The notes beneath the pieces are model-generated. The model was given only the letters and a program-made list of their open reading frames with translations, had not been told where the DNA came from and did no database searches. Below, piece by piece: positions 1 to 8,833 of a stretch of 39,316 nt of DNA. The stretch comes from Rubripirellula obstinata. GTDB lineage: Bacteria; Planctomycetota; Planctomycetia; Pirellulales; Pirellulaceae. Location: positions 1 to 39,316 of the forward strand of contig NZ_LWSK01000054.1 in assembly GCF_001642955.1 (NCBI RefSeq), in the 5' to 3' direction. The position numbers were made by a program, and so were the translations under genes. Within the stretch, counting starts at the first letter, position 1; every line of letters starts with the position of its first letter.

Positions 1-284
1 CCCGCGCGTCGTGCGGCCCCACAGTGCGCGGGGAGAGTCCACGGCGGGGGGCCGCCATGCTACTTTTCGCCCCGCGCGTTTGGTTCAGCGTGGACGCGCG
101 GGGCGATGCCCACGCGGTTAAACGATTTAGAAACCCTTCACGGCGTTGGGCACAGCTCATGATGGACTGAACCCTGAGTGGGCCCAGCTATGGGAAAACC
201 GGGAAGCTATTTCGGGAGCGTTCCGGCAAGTGCATTCCACCACATTGGATTGCCGGAACTGCGCTAAGCTTGTTCCGGCCTACG
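1..284. repeat. Repeat-rich non-coding region
   Basis: No convincing gene lies before the DUF952 gene. The stretch contains G+C-rich palindromic pieces built on cgcgcggggcgatgcccac. It also holds one copy (about 103-151) of the 'gcgatgcccacgcgg...ttcacggcgttggg' repeat that recurs at 38.1-39.3 kb. A further piece (166-192) begins gactgaaccctgagtgggcc and matches a second repeat family seen near 8.7, 38.0 and 38.9 kb. These are dispersed intergenic repeats with no sign of translation. Confidence 0.7.
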
Positions 285-611
285 TCAATTCTCGATTGGC
301 TCGACACTCTTGACTGCCGAAACGGGAATCTCACCGTAAACGTGTGGGAACAACGCTCCGCCACGGGACGGTTCCCATTGAAGCGTCGTGCCCAAGGCTT
401 CGGCATCGATCCCCAACAGCACCAATCCCGTTTGATTGGCGAAGTATTTCTGCAAGGTCTCACTCACCTGTTCAGCCGATGAAAGATGAATGAAACCATC
501 TTCCAAATCGATTCCACTTCCACCAAATGATCCGGCGGCCTCGGCCGCCTTCCACTCGGTGGCTGGAATGATTTTGTAAAGCAGGTTGGGATCCACGATG
601 CTTCTATCCAA
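285..611 (-). CDS. DUF952 family protein
   Basis: This 108-residue cytosolic protein of unknown function fits the DUF952 family. It opens with LLYKIIPATEWKAAEAAG, followed by DGFIHLSSAEQVSETLQKYF, LVLLGIDAEAL, the WEPSRGGALFPHVYG block and a C-terminal AVKSVEPI strand. These are the ordered conserved blocks I know from that family, and the length matches its usual 100-120 residues. No ATG is available. A TTG at 611 gives the frame shown, with a short AGG a few bases upstream, and a GTG at 596 is the alternative. It lies 6 bases downstream of the rpoD stop and is probably co-transcribed with it. No catalytic activity can be assigned. Confidence 0.75.
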   Translation of the reverse strand: MDRSIVDPNLLYKIIPATEWKAAEAAGSFGGSGIDLEDGFIHLSSAEQVSETLQKYFANQTGLVLLGIDAEALGTTLQWEPSRGGALFPHVYGEIPVSAVKSVEPIEN

Positions 612-617
612 TCTTGC

Positions 618-2318
618 CTAAGCAGCAGTCTTTAGGAATGACGACAAGCGATCGGCTCGTGATGGGCTTTGCAGCTTGGCCACTGCCTTGGCTTCGATCT
701 GGCGAACTCGCTCGCGAGTCACCTTGAAGATTCGGCCGCACTCTTCCAGCGTATAGCTGTAGCCATCAACCAAGCCGTAACGCAATCGAATGATTTCACG
801 TTCGCGGAAGGTCAACGTTTGCAAAAGCTCGTCGATCTTGCCACGCAGGATTCCGCTAGCGGCCATCTTGACTGGATTGTGGCTGTCGTTGTCTTGAATG
901 AACTCACCGAAACTGCTGTCTTCGCCTTCGCCAACCGGGCGATCCAGGCTGACGGGATGGCGACCGATATCCATCACGCGGCGAACTTCTTCCACTGGCA
1001 CTTCGGTGTCCAACGAGATTTCCTCGTAAGTGGGTTCACGCTTCAGGTCTTGGGTCAGACGCTTTTGAGATTGGCGAAGCTTGCTGAGCACGTCGATCAT
1101 GTGAACAGGAATACGGATCGTGCGAGCCTGATCAGCGATCGCTCGCGTAATCGCTTGGCGAATCCACCAAGTTGCATAGGTGCTGAATTTGAATCCGCGA
1201 CGATACTCGTACTTGTCCACCGCACGCATCAGACCGGTGTTGCCCTCTTGGATCAGGTCCAGGAACGACAGGCCGCGGTTGCGATACTTCTTTGCGATCG
1301 AAACGACTAGTCGCAGATTACCGCTGCTGAGTTCGCGTTTGGTGTCTTCGTATTCATCGAAGTAACGACGGGCAGCCGTCATGCGGTTGTGAAGACTGAC
1401 GGGGCTTTCTTGTGTCACCAGCATCAGTTCGCGTTGTTCTTGGCGAAGATCCGCTGCTTCATCGCGGCTCATCGCATCGGTGCCAAGGGTTTGCAGACGT
1501 TCGCGGATGAAGTTCATGCGACGCGAGATTTCTTCCAACTGACCCAGCAGCGGTGTGACTCGGCGGCTTCGCAGTGAAAGTTCTTCGACCAACAGCAACG
1601 CTTTACGGCGACTGCGGATGAAACGGCGGCGAATTTCTGATTTCAGCCGTGGCGAAGTGCTTTTGCGAACCAGCAGCTCAAAATCTGATTTGTTTTGGCC
1701 GATCAAACGCTCTAGCGTCTTCAGGTTGTGAGGCATCCGAGCACTGATTTGTTCCTTGGTCAAACGCTCGGTCAGTGAAACCTTGATCGTGCGGTCAAAG
1801 GGAAGCTCGCCTTCGTGGACCTTCTTTAGCGTTGCCGCGGTGGCTCGCAGTGCGTAGTCCGATTCCAGCAGTGTGCGTCGGAAACGTCGGCGAGTGATTT
1901 CGATTTTCTTGGCCAGGGAGATTTCTTCTTCGCGGGTCAGCAAAGGAATCTCGGCCATCTGGCTCAGGTACATTCGGATCGGATCGTCGCTTGCTTTTGG
2001 CAAATCAACTTGGGTCACCAACCGAACGTCATCGTCTTCGGCTGATTCGCCAGCGATCGAGGCACCTGACGTTAAAGCGCCGGATGGCTTTCGCATGCCC
2101 GGAACATTCGGCTCCGGTGCATTGGCTCGCACTGACATCTTCTTGGGAGCTTCAATCAATTCGATGCCGTTGCGTTCGACCGCCAACAACAGCATGTCCA
2201 ACTTTTCAGGATTGACATCTTCATCGGGAAGATAAGCGTTTACTTCTTCGTACGTGAGCGAGCCATTCTTTTGGCCACGAGCGATCAACGCCGACAATTC
2301 TTGATCCATCAATTTCAT
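618..2318 (-). CDS. rpoD: RNA polymerase primary sigma factor RpoD (sigma-70)
   Basis: This is the housekeeping sigma factor that directs RNA polymerase to promoters. The protein has 566 residues. Region 1.1-like sequence is at about 5-57 and region 1.2 at about 110-150 ([20 protein letters not shown]). Region 2 is at about 325-400 and carries [16 protein letters not shown], the [19 protein letters not shown] core-binding helix and [17 protein letters not shown] (the -10 reader). Region 3 is at about 400-480, and region 4 at about 490-560 with the [20 protein letters not shown] helix-turn-helix. Residues 150-310 are the charged spacer typical of primary sigmas. The ATG at 2318 has a GAGG 8 bases upstream. 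dnaG precedes it by about 220 bases, the classic macromolecular-synthesis order, but rpsU is not attached and lies near 21.1 kb. Confidence 0.97.
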   Translation of the reverse strand: MKLMDQELSALIARGQKNGSLTYEEVNAYLPDEDVNPEKLDMLLLAVERNGIELIEAPKKMSVRANAPEPNVPGMRKPSGALTSGASIAGESAEDDDVRLVTQVDLPKASDDPIRMYLSQMAEIPLLTREEEISLAKKIEITRRRFRRTLLESDYALRATAATLKKVHEGELPFDRTIKVSLTERLTKEQISARMPHNLKTLERLIGQNKSDFELLVRKSTSPRLKSEIRRRFIRSRRKALLLVEELSLRSRRVTPLLGQLEEISRRMNFIRERLQTLGTDAMSRDEAADLRQEQRELMLVTQESPVSLHNRMTAARRYFDEYEDTKRELSSGNLRLVVSIAKKYRNRGLSFLDLIQEGNTGLMRAVDKYEYRRGFKFSTYATWWIRQAITRAIADQARTIRIPVHMIDVLSKLRQSQKRLTQDLKREPTYEEISLDTEVPVEEVRRVMDIGRHPVSLDRPVGEGEDSSFGEFIQDNDSHNPVKMAASGILRGKIDELLQTLTFREREIIRLRYGLVDGYSYTLEECGRIFKVTRERVRQIEAKAVAKLQSPSRADRLSSFLKTAA

Positions 2319-2350
2319 CTCAAAACCTCATGTTTTGGGTAGTTGTTTTA

Positions 2351-2371
2351 CAGCGACGATCATCGTCGCTG
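2351..2371. promoter_or_regulatory. Perfect inverted repeat in the rpoD leader
   Basis: Ten-base arms cagcgacgat/atcgtcgctg face each other around one base, 33 bases upstream of the rpoD start in the dnaG-rpoD gap. There is no T-run after it on the minus strand, so a simple terminator is unlikely. An operator, or a processing or attenuation hairpin between dnaG and rpoD, is possible. The function is inferred only from position. Confidence 0.4.
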
Positions 2372-2536
2372 AGGGGTCTGCGTGATTGCCGGGAAACAAT
2401 CACGTTTGCAGCTCGCAAGCAAGACTGCGGTACTCACACTTAAAAATCAACTTCCGTGTGTTCCTTCACGGAAAACAAAGTGTGTGACGCTTTTTGATTT
2501 TTGCCTACGGCAATTTTGGCTGTTACGGCAAGTTTT

Positions 2537-4414
2537 TCAAAATTTTGTTTTAGATTGCTGCCGCAATTTCGCTTCCTCGAACAGTTTTTCCAGCAATTCC
2601 TGCTCTTCATTCTCCGCTAGCATTGAAGATCCAACTTCCGCGATTGCCCGATTTTGATCGCCTTCGCGATAACGCATCAGGACATCGGCGTAGCGTGTTG
2701 CTGCGGTTTCGGAAACTTTATCGCCCCTGGCATCGACGCGAGATTGGATGGTCACGATTGCATTTTTCAGCGGTTCGTTTTCGATGATTGACAATAATGT
2801 GTCGCCATCGAGCGTTTCGCCGCGGAGTTCTAAATCCTGATAGGCCGACAAAAGCATTTTCGCAGTGACGCTGCTGAGCCAAGCCGGATCGATCGCCTCG
2901 ACCGCTCCCGCCGCCAATTCAGGATTCTCGAACAAGGCCTCGAAAAGATGCAAATCTAGGCCTGTAATCGGAGGAAGCTTTTGCGGTACCGGTCGCCGTG
3001 CCGCTGGTGATTCTTGAACGGTCTGACGATCGACGTCTTTTTCGGCTGGCGCAATTTTACGAACCCGACGTGCGCGATCGCGGGCCTGATCACGCAGCGC
3101 CGTTCGACGTTGTTCCAACCGTTCGACTCGGAAATTAAAACGGTCAGCCAGTCGCAACATCATCTGATCGACGCGAAGTCCTGCGGGAGCTTTCGCCAAA
3201 ATTCCCAACATTGTATCGACGGATTTGGTGACCGCGTGAGTGTCGTTTTTAAAATCAATTCCCTCAGTCAAACGCGTTAGCTTGTGATCCAACGCATCAG
3301 GTGCCGACGACACCAGTGACTCGAATTGCTGGCGTCCGTTTGCGCCGATATAGTCGGCTGGATCGCTGTTTTCTGGCAACGTCAGTACTCGCAAGTCAAC
3401 TTCTGCGCCGACAAATAATTCCAGCACTTCATCGGCTCTTTTCTTGCCCGCGGCGTCGCCATCAAGCACCAAAACGACGCGGTCGGCGAAGCGTTTCAGA
3501 ATCTTGACGTGTTCGGTCGTCAGTGCTGTCCCCAGCACCGCAACGACTGGTTCGACGCCCGATTTTCGTGCCGCAACCACGTCGGTGTAACCTTCCATCA
3601 CCATGACTTGACCGTCACGGCGGATGGCGTCGCGCGCCAGTTGCAATCCGTAGAGTTGGTGTGATTTGCGAAACAGTTTCGTTTCGCGTCCGTTGATGTA
3701 CTTGCCGCCTGCTTTGTCGCCAAGACGTTTTGCAATCTCTGGAATCAACCTTCCACCCAGGGCGATTGGGCGGTCTTGCAAGTCATGGATCGGGAACATC
3801 AGGCGACCGCGAAACATGTCAACGTAACCGTTGCCCGAAAGCTTGGCGGAAGCCGCACCGCAAGCATGCGCGACCTCGCCGCTGAACTTGTTCCGATGCA
3901 AAAGATTGACGGCGTGGTCCCACGAATCAGGTGAAAAACCAATCCGAAAACGCTTCCGGTTCTCGTCATCGATGTCACGTGACGCCAAGTAGTCGCGAGC
4001 CAATTTTGCGTCGTCAGTTTTGGGATCATCAAGCTGGTGGAAGTAGTCGTCGGCAACCAATTTCATTGCTGAAAGAAGTGTTTCACGATCGTCCGGGCTG
4101 CCGGGGTCCGTGCGTTTTCCACCGGTGTATTGCTCGATCTGGATTCCTGCGACTTCCGCCAACGTTCGCATCGCGGTTGGAAAGTCGACTCCGTCACGTC
4201 GCATCACAAAGCTGAAGACGTCGCCACCAATATCACACGGCCAGCATTTCCAAGATTGGCGTTCTTGGTTGATCGTCATCGACGGACGGTGGTCGTTGTG
4301 CCAAGGACAGCGGGTGACGAAGTTGCGTCCCTGAGGGTGGATTTCTAGCGTAGCGCCGATGATATCAACGATATCGACGGCCGAACGAACACGTTCTTTT
4401 AGATCGAAGTCCAT
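2537..4414 (-). CDS. dnaG: DNA primase DnaG
   Basis: This enzyme makes the RNA primers for chromosome replication. The protein has 625 residues from the ATG at 4414; an in-frame TTG at 4426 would add four residues. The N-terminal CHC2 zinc-binding domain has ligands C36, H39, C57 and C60 (CPWHNDHRPS...WKCWPC). The catalytic core follows, with YINGRETKLFRKSHQLYGL and the TOPRIM metal site: VMVMEGYTDVVAA with E274, then LVLDGDAAGKKRADE with D318 and D320. The C-terminal 200 residues are charged and variable and would contact the DnaB helicase. Length is normal for the family. It is read toward rpoD in the usual dnaG-rpoD order. Confidence 0.96.
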   Translation of the reverse strand: MDFDLKERVRSAVDIVDIIGATLEIHPQGRNFVTRCPWHNDHRPSMTINQERQSWKCWPCDIGGDVFSFVMRRDGVDFPTAMRTLAEVAGIQIEQYTGGKRTDPGSPDDRETLLSAMKLVADDYFHQLDDPKTDDAKLARDYLASRDIDDENRKRFRIGFSPDSWDHAVNLLHRNKFSGEVAHACGAASAKLSGNGYVDMFRGRLMFPIHDLQDRPIALGGRLIPEIAKRLGDKAGGKYINGRETKLFRKSHQLYGLQLARDAIRRDGQVMVMEGYTDVVAARKSGVEPVVAVLGTALTTEHVKILKRFADRVVLVLDGDAAGKKRADEVLELFVGAEVDLRVLTLPENSDPADYIGANGRQQFESLVSSAPDALDHKLTRLTEGIDFKNDTHAVTKSVDTMLGILAKAPAGLRVDQMMLRLADRFNFRVERLEQRRTALRDQARDRARRVRKIAPAEKDVDRQTVQESPAARRPVPQKLPPITGLDLHLFEALFENPELAAGAVEAIDPAWLSSVTAKMLLSAYQDLELRGETLDGDTLLSIIENEPLKNAIVTIQSRVDARGDKVSETAATRYADVLMRYREGDQNRAIAEVGSSMLAENEEQELLEKLFEEAKLRQQSKTKF

Positions 4415-4684
4415 TGGTGAGGACAAGCGTCAAATTCCGCTGTTGAAGTAACCCGGCTTTCGGAGTGAAAGTAATCAAATCGGTCCACGATTGTCTCTGG
4501 AAACTTTCACGTCGTAAAGCTGGCGACATCGATTTCAATCGATTGCCGATTCCTCGACAATTTACAAACGTAGGCCGTGTGGGGCTCTGCGACACACGGC
4601 ATGCCATCAGGTTGCCCTGTATCGCGGGGCTCGACACGACTTGCAAAGTGGCGTTGACCGAAAAGCGTCAGGGAAACGCCATTT

Positions 4685-5563
4685 TTACGCGGCGATTCGG
4701 TCATCATTTGGCGGCGATTGCTGGATTTCTTCGGTCGCCTCGTTCAGGCCAGCTTTTCGGGATTGGTTGGTCGATTCGGTTCGCTTGTAATAACGACGGC
4801 GAACTCTCGCTTCACGGCCCGGTTCCATTTTGTCGAAAACCGAACCCATCAAGCTGGGGTGGTAACAGACGTAAGCCCAGCCCAGACCCACCGAGGCTGA
4901 TCCAAACAGATCGCTGACAAAGTGGGCTCCACAATAGGTTCGTTGCAGCATCGTCCCGACGCATAGCGAGACAAACAGCCAACGGCCCTTGGGTTGAACA
5001 GCCCAAAGCCCAACCGTCAATGCGGTCGCTGTCGCCAATGATGCGCTGGGGAACGCACGCGTACCGGCATCGAAGGTGGCGACTTGTGAGAGGTTCCAAT
5101 CGATGGCCCAAATCCAAGCGTAGTCATAGCCTGCGGCCTCCAGATAAAGAGTGCTGGGGCGTGGTCGAAGCACAAACATTTTCGCGAGCGTTGCAACCGC
5201 TCCGGCTCCCATCGCCAGCGTTGCCAAGCGTGGGACGCACCATCGGCGACGAGGCATCAATAGAATCACCGACGTCAGCATCAAGAAAACCCCGATGCCT
5301 TGCGCGTAGTACACCGAAAGATTCAGAATCCGTACGGCGAAATCAGGTAACGGATCCGTTGCGATCCAGCGAGCGATCGAAACATCGAAAAGCGTCGCCA
5401 TCGGGACCATCAATAGCGTGATCCCCGCCATCCACAACAAGCTAGCTAGCCGGAAACTAACAGTGTTGTACGCAGTGCTCGGAAACCCATTGCCCGATGC
5501 CGTTAGCTCCTGCGACGCAGTGGTTTCGGCGAGACCAAGTCCTGATTCGTTTCGACTATTCAT
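4685..5563 (-). CDS. PAP2-family membrane phosphatase-like protein, altered catalytic motif
   Basis: This 292-residue integral membrane protein has about five to six hydrophobic segments between residues 38 and 235, as in lipid-phosphate phosphatases. PAP2 motif C1 is present as K128-x6-R135-P136 (KMFVLRPRP). Motif C3 is present as R208-x5-H214-x3-D218 (RTYCGAHFVSD). Motif C2, normally PSGH, reads P172-S173-A174-S175, so the histidine that serves as general acid is missing. The protein may therefore be weakly active, use another residue, or have a non-catalytic role. The C-terminal tail (240-292) is polar. The ATG at 5563 is the only good start. About 270 bases separate it from dnaG. The substrate cannot be inferred. 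Confidence 0.8.
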   Translation of the reverse strand: MNSRNESGLGLAETTASQELTASGNGFPSTAYNTVSFRLASLLWMAGITLLMVPMATLFDVSIARWIATDPLPDFAVRILNLSVYYAQGIGVFLMLTSVILLMPRRRWCVPRLATLAMGAGAVATLAKMFVLRPRPSTLYLEAAGYDYAWIWAIDWNLSQVATFDAGTRAFPSASLATATALTVGLWAVQPKGRWLFVSLCVGTMLQRTYCGAHFVSDLFGSASVGLGWAYVCYHPSLMGSVFDKMEPGREARVRRRYYKRTESTNQSRKAGLNEATEEIQQSPPNDDRIAA

Positions 5564-5709
5564 TGTTTCAGACCGTCTTCCTGACCAGAAATCTGTGACC
5601 CTGCAATCCGCCTTGCTGACGACTCCCGAAGCGTTCGGTCGTCTTCAGTGTTGGGAGGCTACTCAAAAAACCACCGGCAACGAAAGATTCGTTCTCGGAT
5701 TTCTTGTTG

Positions 5710-6573
5710 CTAGTAGACGGCTCGCGGATACAACGCTGTCGCCAACAGAAATCGGTTGCAGCCAGACCGGCTCAACGCCCTGACATCCTCGTCCGAGCGA
5801 ATTCCGCCACCCGAATAAATCAGCGGATCGCAACTATCCCGCAAACCACGAAGCGACGTGAAAATTCTCTTGCAAGAATCGACGGTCGCGGGACCATTTT
5901 TCGAGCCAACCGACGATAGATCAAGCAGCAGAAAACGCCGGATACCCGCCTGATTTGCGGCGATTATCCAATCACTTTCGTCGAATTCCTGGCTCTGCAA
6001 ACGCTGACCCTGGAAACGCTGACCCTGGAAACGCTGACCCTGGAAACGCTGGCCCTGTAAACGGCCGTCTCGATAATCCAAGCCCAGGACCGCCTTTTCC
6101 GATCCGACAACATCCACCAGCTCGGAAATGGATGCTGGATTCGTCATCGTCTCGGTCGCAGCAATCCAACAAGACTTTTTGAATTGCTTGCTCAATTGTT
6201 CGATTAACTTTGTGCCGGTGGACCGTGAACAATCGCCACCACGCCAACCGAGATCAAAAATTATCTCATCGCAATCATCAATCGAATCGCAAACCGATGC
6301 CAGTTTCACGATTAGATTCGTGTTGGGATCGTCCATTGTGATTGCATCTAAATCTGCGATGTAGAACCGCCGGATGCCAAGCTGTACGTAATGCTGTAAC
6401 AGCAACTCAGCATCACCGCAGCAAAACTCAGCGGGTTGATACTGATCCCGTTTCCCTTGCACGGCATGAACGGCACTGCCATCTTTAAGATCGATGACGC
6501 CAACAAACGACGCGACTTCTTCAGTGTGAAAAAGCGATTTCAAATCAGACAATACAATCGTCGTCGGAAGCAT
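5710..6573 (-). CDS. HisA-like TIM-barrel protein with a tandem-repeat insertion
   Basis: The 287-residue protein (ATG at 6573; a TTG at 6582 adds three residues) has a HisA-type beta/alpha barrel. Visible blocks are FVGVIDLKDGSAVHAVQGKR, the IRRFYIADLDAI strand, EIIFDLGWRG, AVLGLDYRDGRL, RRFLLLDLSSVG and LIYSGGGIRSDEDVRAL. It resembles the HisA-related family (COG1411, as I recall) rather than true HisA. Relatives occur near tetrahydromethanopterin/C1 genes in methylotrophs and planctomycetes, so a role in cofactor synthesis is an inference. After the LDYRDGRL strand there is an odd run of QGQRF units encoded by 15-bp DNA repeats (5995-6054). The gene overlaps the upstream DUF2617 gene by 29 bases, suggesting translational coupling. 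Confidence 0.75.
   Translation of the reverse strand: MLPTTIVLSDLKSLFHTEEVASFVGVIDLKDGSAVHAVQGKRDQYQPAEFCCGDAELLLQHYVQLGIRRFYIADLDAITMDDPNTNLIVKLASVCDSIDDCDEIIFDLGWRGGDCSRSTGTKLIEQLSKQFKKSCWIAATETMTNPASISELVDVVGSEKAVLGLDYRDGRLQGQRFQGQRFQGQRFQGQRLQSQEFDESDWIIAANQAGIRRFLLLDLSSVGSKNGPATVDSCKRIFTSLRGLRDSCDPLIYSGGGIRSDEDVRALSRSGCNRFLLATALYPRAVY
5995..6054. repeat. 15-bp tandem repeat inside the HisA-like gene
   Basis: Four consecutive copies of a 15-bp unit (ctggaaacgctgacc with single changes), plus a partial fifth, encode QGQRF-type pentapeptides in frame. The unit length is a multiple of three, so copy-number change keeps the frame and varies the length of a barrel loop that in HisA lies near the active site. 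Confidence 0.9.
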
Positions 6574-7141
6574 CGTCGCCAATCGAGAACAGCGATTCCA
6601 CTTTGACGATGGCGTAGTCGTCGGGAAAGGTGTGAATGGCTTGAATCAGCATCGACTTTTGGCGTGTTTCGATATTGATGTAACTGAGTGCGCCCAGTGC
6701 CATTCGTCCGCTGGCATCAAATTGATGAAGCAAGCCTTCGGTCGCACCCTTGCTGAGTTGTTGACCGACCATCCAAAACAAATCTGGTCCAACCGATTCC
6801 AATTGAAAATGAGTTCGGTAGCCGACGCCTTTTCTGCAATTCGCACGCTCGGTGCGACTGCCCTTCAGCGGTTTTGACATCAGCAATCGCCGTTTCGGCA
6901 GCGGTTGATGGGCGCTGGTTGCCACTTCGCAAATCGTGGCGGCCAACTTGTCTTCGTTATCACTGTTGGAACTGGGAACGTTCCAAGTCACCACATGTCC
7001 GCAATTGGTGATGTCGATCCTGGCTTGATACTCTGTCCGTTCGACCAAACGTGATTGGTGAATGGTATAGAGTTCCGGATGCAGCGAACGGCTGAATACG
7101 TGGAATGCGAGTTCCGCAACTTTAGGGCGAACCGAAAGCAC
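6545..7141 (-). CDS. DUF2617 family protein
   Basis: This cytosolic protein of unknown function has 198 residues from the GTG at 7141. Recognisable stretches are VLSVRPKVAELAFHVFSRSL at the start, an EYQARIDITNCGHVVTW strand, the basic segment with GVGYRTHFQLESVGPDLFW, and a C-terminal block with ALSYINIETR and HTFPDDYAIVKVESLF. I match these to DUF2617 from memory. The open frame extends upstream to 7327, but that extension contains a 15-bp tandem repeat and reads as low-complexity basic sequence, so I prefer the GTG start at the first conserved residues. It overlaps the HisA-like gene by 29 bases and very likely forms a two-gene operon with it. Confidence 0.72.
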   Translation of the reverse strand: MLSVRPKVAELAFHVFSRSLHPELYTIHQSRLVERTEYQARIDITNCGHVVTWNVPSSNSDNEDKLAATICEVATSAHQPLPKRRLLMSKPLKGSRTERANCRKGVGYRTHFQLESVGPDLFWMVGQQLSKGATEGLLHQFDASGRMALGALSYINIETRQKSMLIQAIHTFPDDYAIVKVESLFSIGDDASDDDCIV

Positions 7142-7194
7142 TGGCCGTTTACCGTGGAAGAAAAAGGAACGAATTCGTTTGCGACGGATCAGTT

Positions 7195-7239
7195 GAAATT
7201 CAATCGAACGAAATTTAGTCGAACGAAATTCAATCGAAC
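7195..7239. repeat. 15-bp tandem repeat upstream of the DUF2617 gene
   Basis: Three consecutive 15-bp units (gaaattcaatcgaac, with a variant middle unit gaaatttagtcgaac) lie about 55 bases upstream of the preferred start of the minus-strand DUF2617 gene. It is either leader/promoter DNA or, if translation starts further upstream, a coding repeat. The rest of the 7142-7444 gap is A/T-rich before the pabA-like gene and has no other clear feature. Confidence 0.85.
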
Positions 7240-7444
7240 CGGCGTTGGAAAAGAGTCGATAAAAGACAAGCGTTGAAAGGGGCACCAAGCGGTCACCCTG
7301 TCTTGTCCGTCTGTCCATTATACGCACCGTATCGCAACGGGCTAAAGAGCGTTTAAGCTGTTCGTGCGAAGAATCTATTTTTTAGGTTTTCATCGCAAAT
7401 TTGCATTGACATTTTTGAACAGATATTGTGAGCAGGGCTGACCG

Positions 7445-8023
7445 ATGGTCATTGTGATTGACAACTACGATTCCTTTACTTTCAACCTGGTCCAGCGAAT
7501 GGGCGAGATCGATCCTTCGATTGAGATCAAGGTTTTTCGCAACGACGAGATTACCACGGAAGAAATTGAATCGCTTGGTCCTTCTCGGCTGTTGATTTCG
7601 CCCGGACCGTGTACGCCAAGCGAAGCGGGGATCAGTGTTTCGTGCGTCGAAAAATTTCTTGGCAAGATTCCAATTCTTGGCGTCTGCCTAGGCCATCAAT
7701 CGATTGGTCAATGTTTGGGCGGCGACATCGTTCGTGCACCCGAATTGATGCACGGAAAAACCGATGCGATCATGCACGACGATAAAGGTTTATTCGCTGG
7801 TCTCCCCAACCCGTTCATTGCAACACGCTATCACAGCCTCGTGATTGAACCCTCGTCGATTCCTGATTCGCTGGAAGTTTCGGCTTGGACGGATACCGGC
7901 AACGTGCGCCAAATCATGGGCGTCAGACATCGCCAGCACAAAATGGAAGGCTGGCAGTTTCACCCCGAGAGTTTTTTGACGGAGCCGGGAATTGAATTGA
8001 TTAGCCGGTTTTTGGATTGGTGA
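7445..8023 (+). CDS. pabA: Class I glutamine amidotransferase, PabA/TrpG type
   Basis: This is the glutaminase subunit that supplies ammonia to aminodeoxychorismate synthase (p-aminobenzoate) or anthranilate synthase. It has 192 residues, normal for the family. The N-terminus MVIVIDNYDSFTFNLVQ is diagnostic. ISPGPCTPSEAG forms the oxyanion-region loop. The nucleophile is C81 in GVCLGHQSIGQ, and the catalytic partners are H173 and E175 in FHPESF. No synthase subunit is adjacent, so PabA versus TrpG cannot be settled from context, and dual-use proteins exist. It is divergent from the DUF2617/HisA-like pair. If that pair serves a methanopterin-type cofactor, a p-aminobenzoate role would fit, but this is inference. 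Confidence 0.9.
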   Translation: MVIVIDNYDSFTFNLVQRMGEIDPSIEIKVFRNDEITTEEIESLGPSRLLISPGPCTPSEAGISVSCVEKFLGKIPILGVCLGHQSIGQCLGGDIVRAPELMHGKTDAIMHDDKGLFAGLPNPFIATRYHSLVIEPSSIPDSLEVSAWTDTGNVRQIMGVRHRQHKMEGWQFHPESFLTEPGIELISRFLDW

Positions 8024-8174
8024 ACGTCAGGACAATCGACCTGCGAATCGAGAAACGTTTTTCCAAAATTGATCTTGCCGGGACACAATCAAACATGGCA
8101 TAGCGGAGTCGAAGGGTGGATGACCGGCTTGTCATCAGTCCTTCGTTTTCAGTCAACAACGGAGATTTGTAGCA

Positions 8175-8648
8175 ATGTTTGGGAAGTCGTTACCGCCTCG
8201 GCACCGCGTGTTCGCTTTTGCAGCGACTTTTGCACTGACGGTCGCATTACAACTCACAGCTAGTTCTGCCGCCTTCGCGCAGGACAGCGGTGCTGCTCCG
8301 TTGGGACCACTCAATCCAGCCAATTGGAAGATGCCATCGTTCAAGATGCCAAGCTTCCAAAACTTGATGCCGGGCACCGACGAGAAAGCTCGCATTACCA
8401 AAAAGAAAGATGGACTGTTCCAAGAGGTCGGACAAACAGCTTCCAACAGTTGGAAGAAGACAAAAGATGTTTTCAATCCACAGAAATTGAATCCGACCAA
8501 CTTCTTCACAGCGTCGTCGCGAACGCCTGCGAGTAAGACGGCTGAAAAGAAACCAGGTTTCTTTAGTTCGCTCTTCACACCGCAGCCAGCCGAAAAAGAG
8601 TCGGGAACCGTGACCGATTTCCTACGCCAAGATCGCCCGAATCCGTAG
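8175..8648 (+). CDS. Small exported protein of unknown function
   Basis: This protein has 157 residues. A clear Sec signal peptide occupies residues 1-35 (basic MFGKSLPPRHR, then the hydrophobic FAFAATFALTVALQL and SSAAFA before Q36). The mature part is short, basic and Pro/Lys/Phe-rich, with the near-repeat WKMPSFKMPSFQ, and has no enzyme motif I recognise. An upstream ggag about 10 bases before the ATG supports the start. It stands alone between the pabA-like gene and a palindromic repeat, and is probably a lineage-specific planctomycete protein. Confidence 0.75.
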   Translation: MFGKSLPPRHRVFAFAATFALTVALQLTASSAAFAQDSGAAPLGPLNPANWKMPSFKMPSFQNLMPGTDEKARITKKKDGLFQEVGQTASNSWKKTKDVFNPQKLNPTNFFTASSRTPASKTAEKKPGFFSSLFTPQPAEKESGTVTDFLRQDRPNP

Positions 8649-8693
8649 ACGCTGTTTTTTAAACAGACCTCGGACGTTGCCAGCGACCTGCCC

Positions 8694-8765
8694 GTAGCTG
8701 ATCCCGCTCAGGGTTCAGTCGAGCTCGATCCGATCGTGGACTGAACCCTCAGCGGGATCAGCTAC
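8694..8765. terminator. Long imperfect palindrome (dispersed repeat family)
   Basis: Arms of 27 bases (8694-8720 and 8739-8765; gtagctgatcccgct...) differ at one position and enclose an 18-base loop. Placed between two same-strand genes, it could fold as a transcript-stabilising or terminating hairpin. There is no T-run. Single-arm relatives sit at 166-192, 38034-38077 and 38919-38955. Confidence 0.6.
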
Positions 8766-8833
8766 GATTTAAACAGTTTCTTAGGCGTACTGGATCGCGA
8801 ATCTCTCGCTGACCGATTCTCTTGAATGAACGA

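Noticed and set aside
7406-7430. ttgaca followed by tattgt upstream of the pabA-like gene, considered as a sigma-70 promoter
   Set aside because: The spacing between the boxes is only about 12 bases, too short for a standard promoter.
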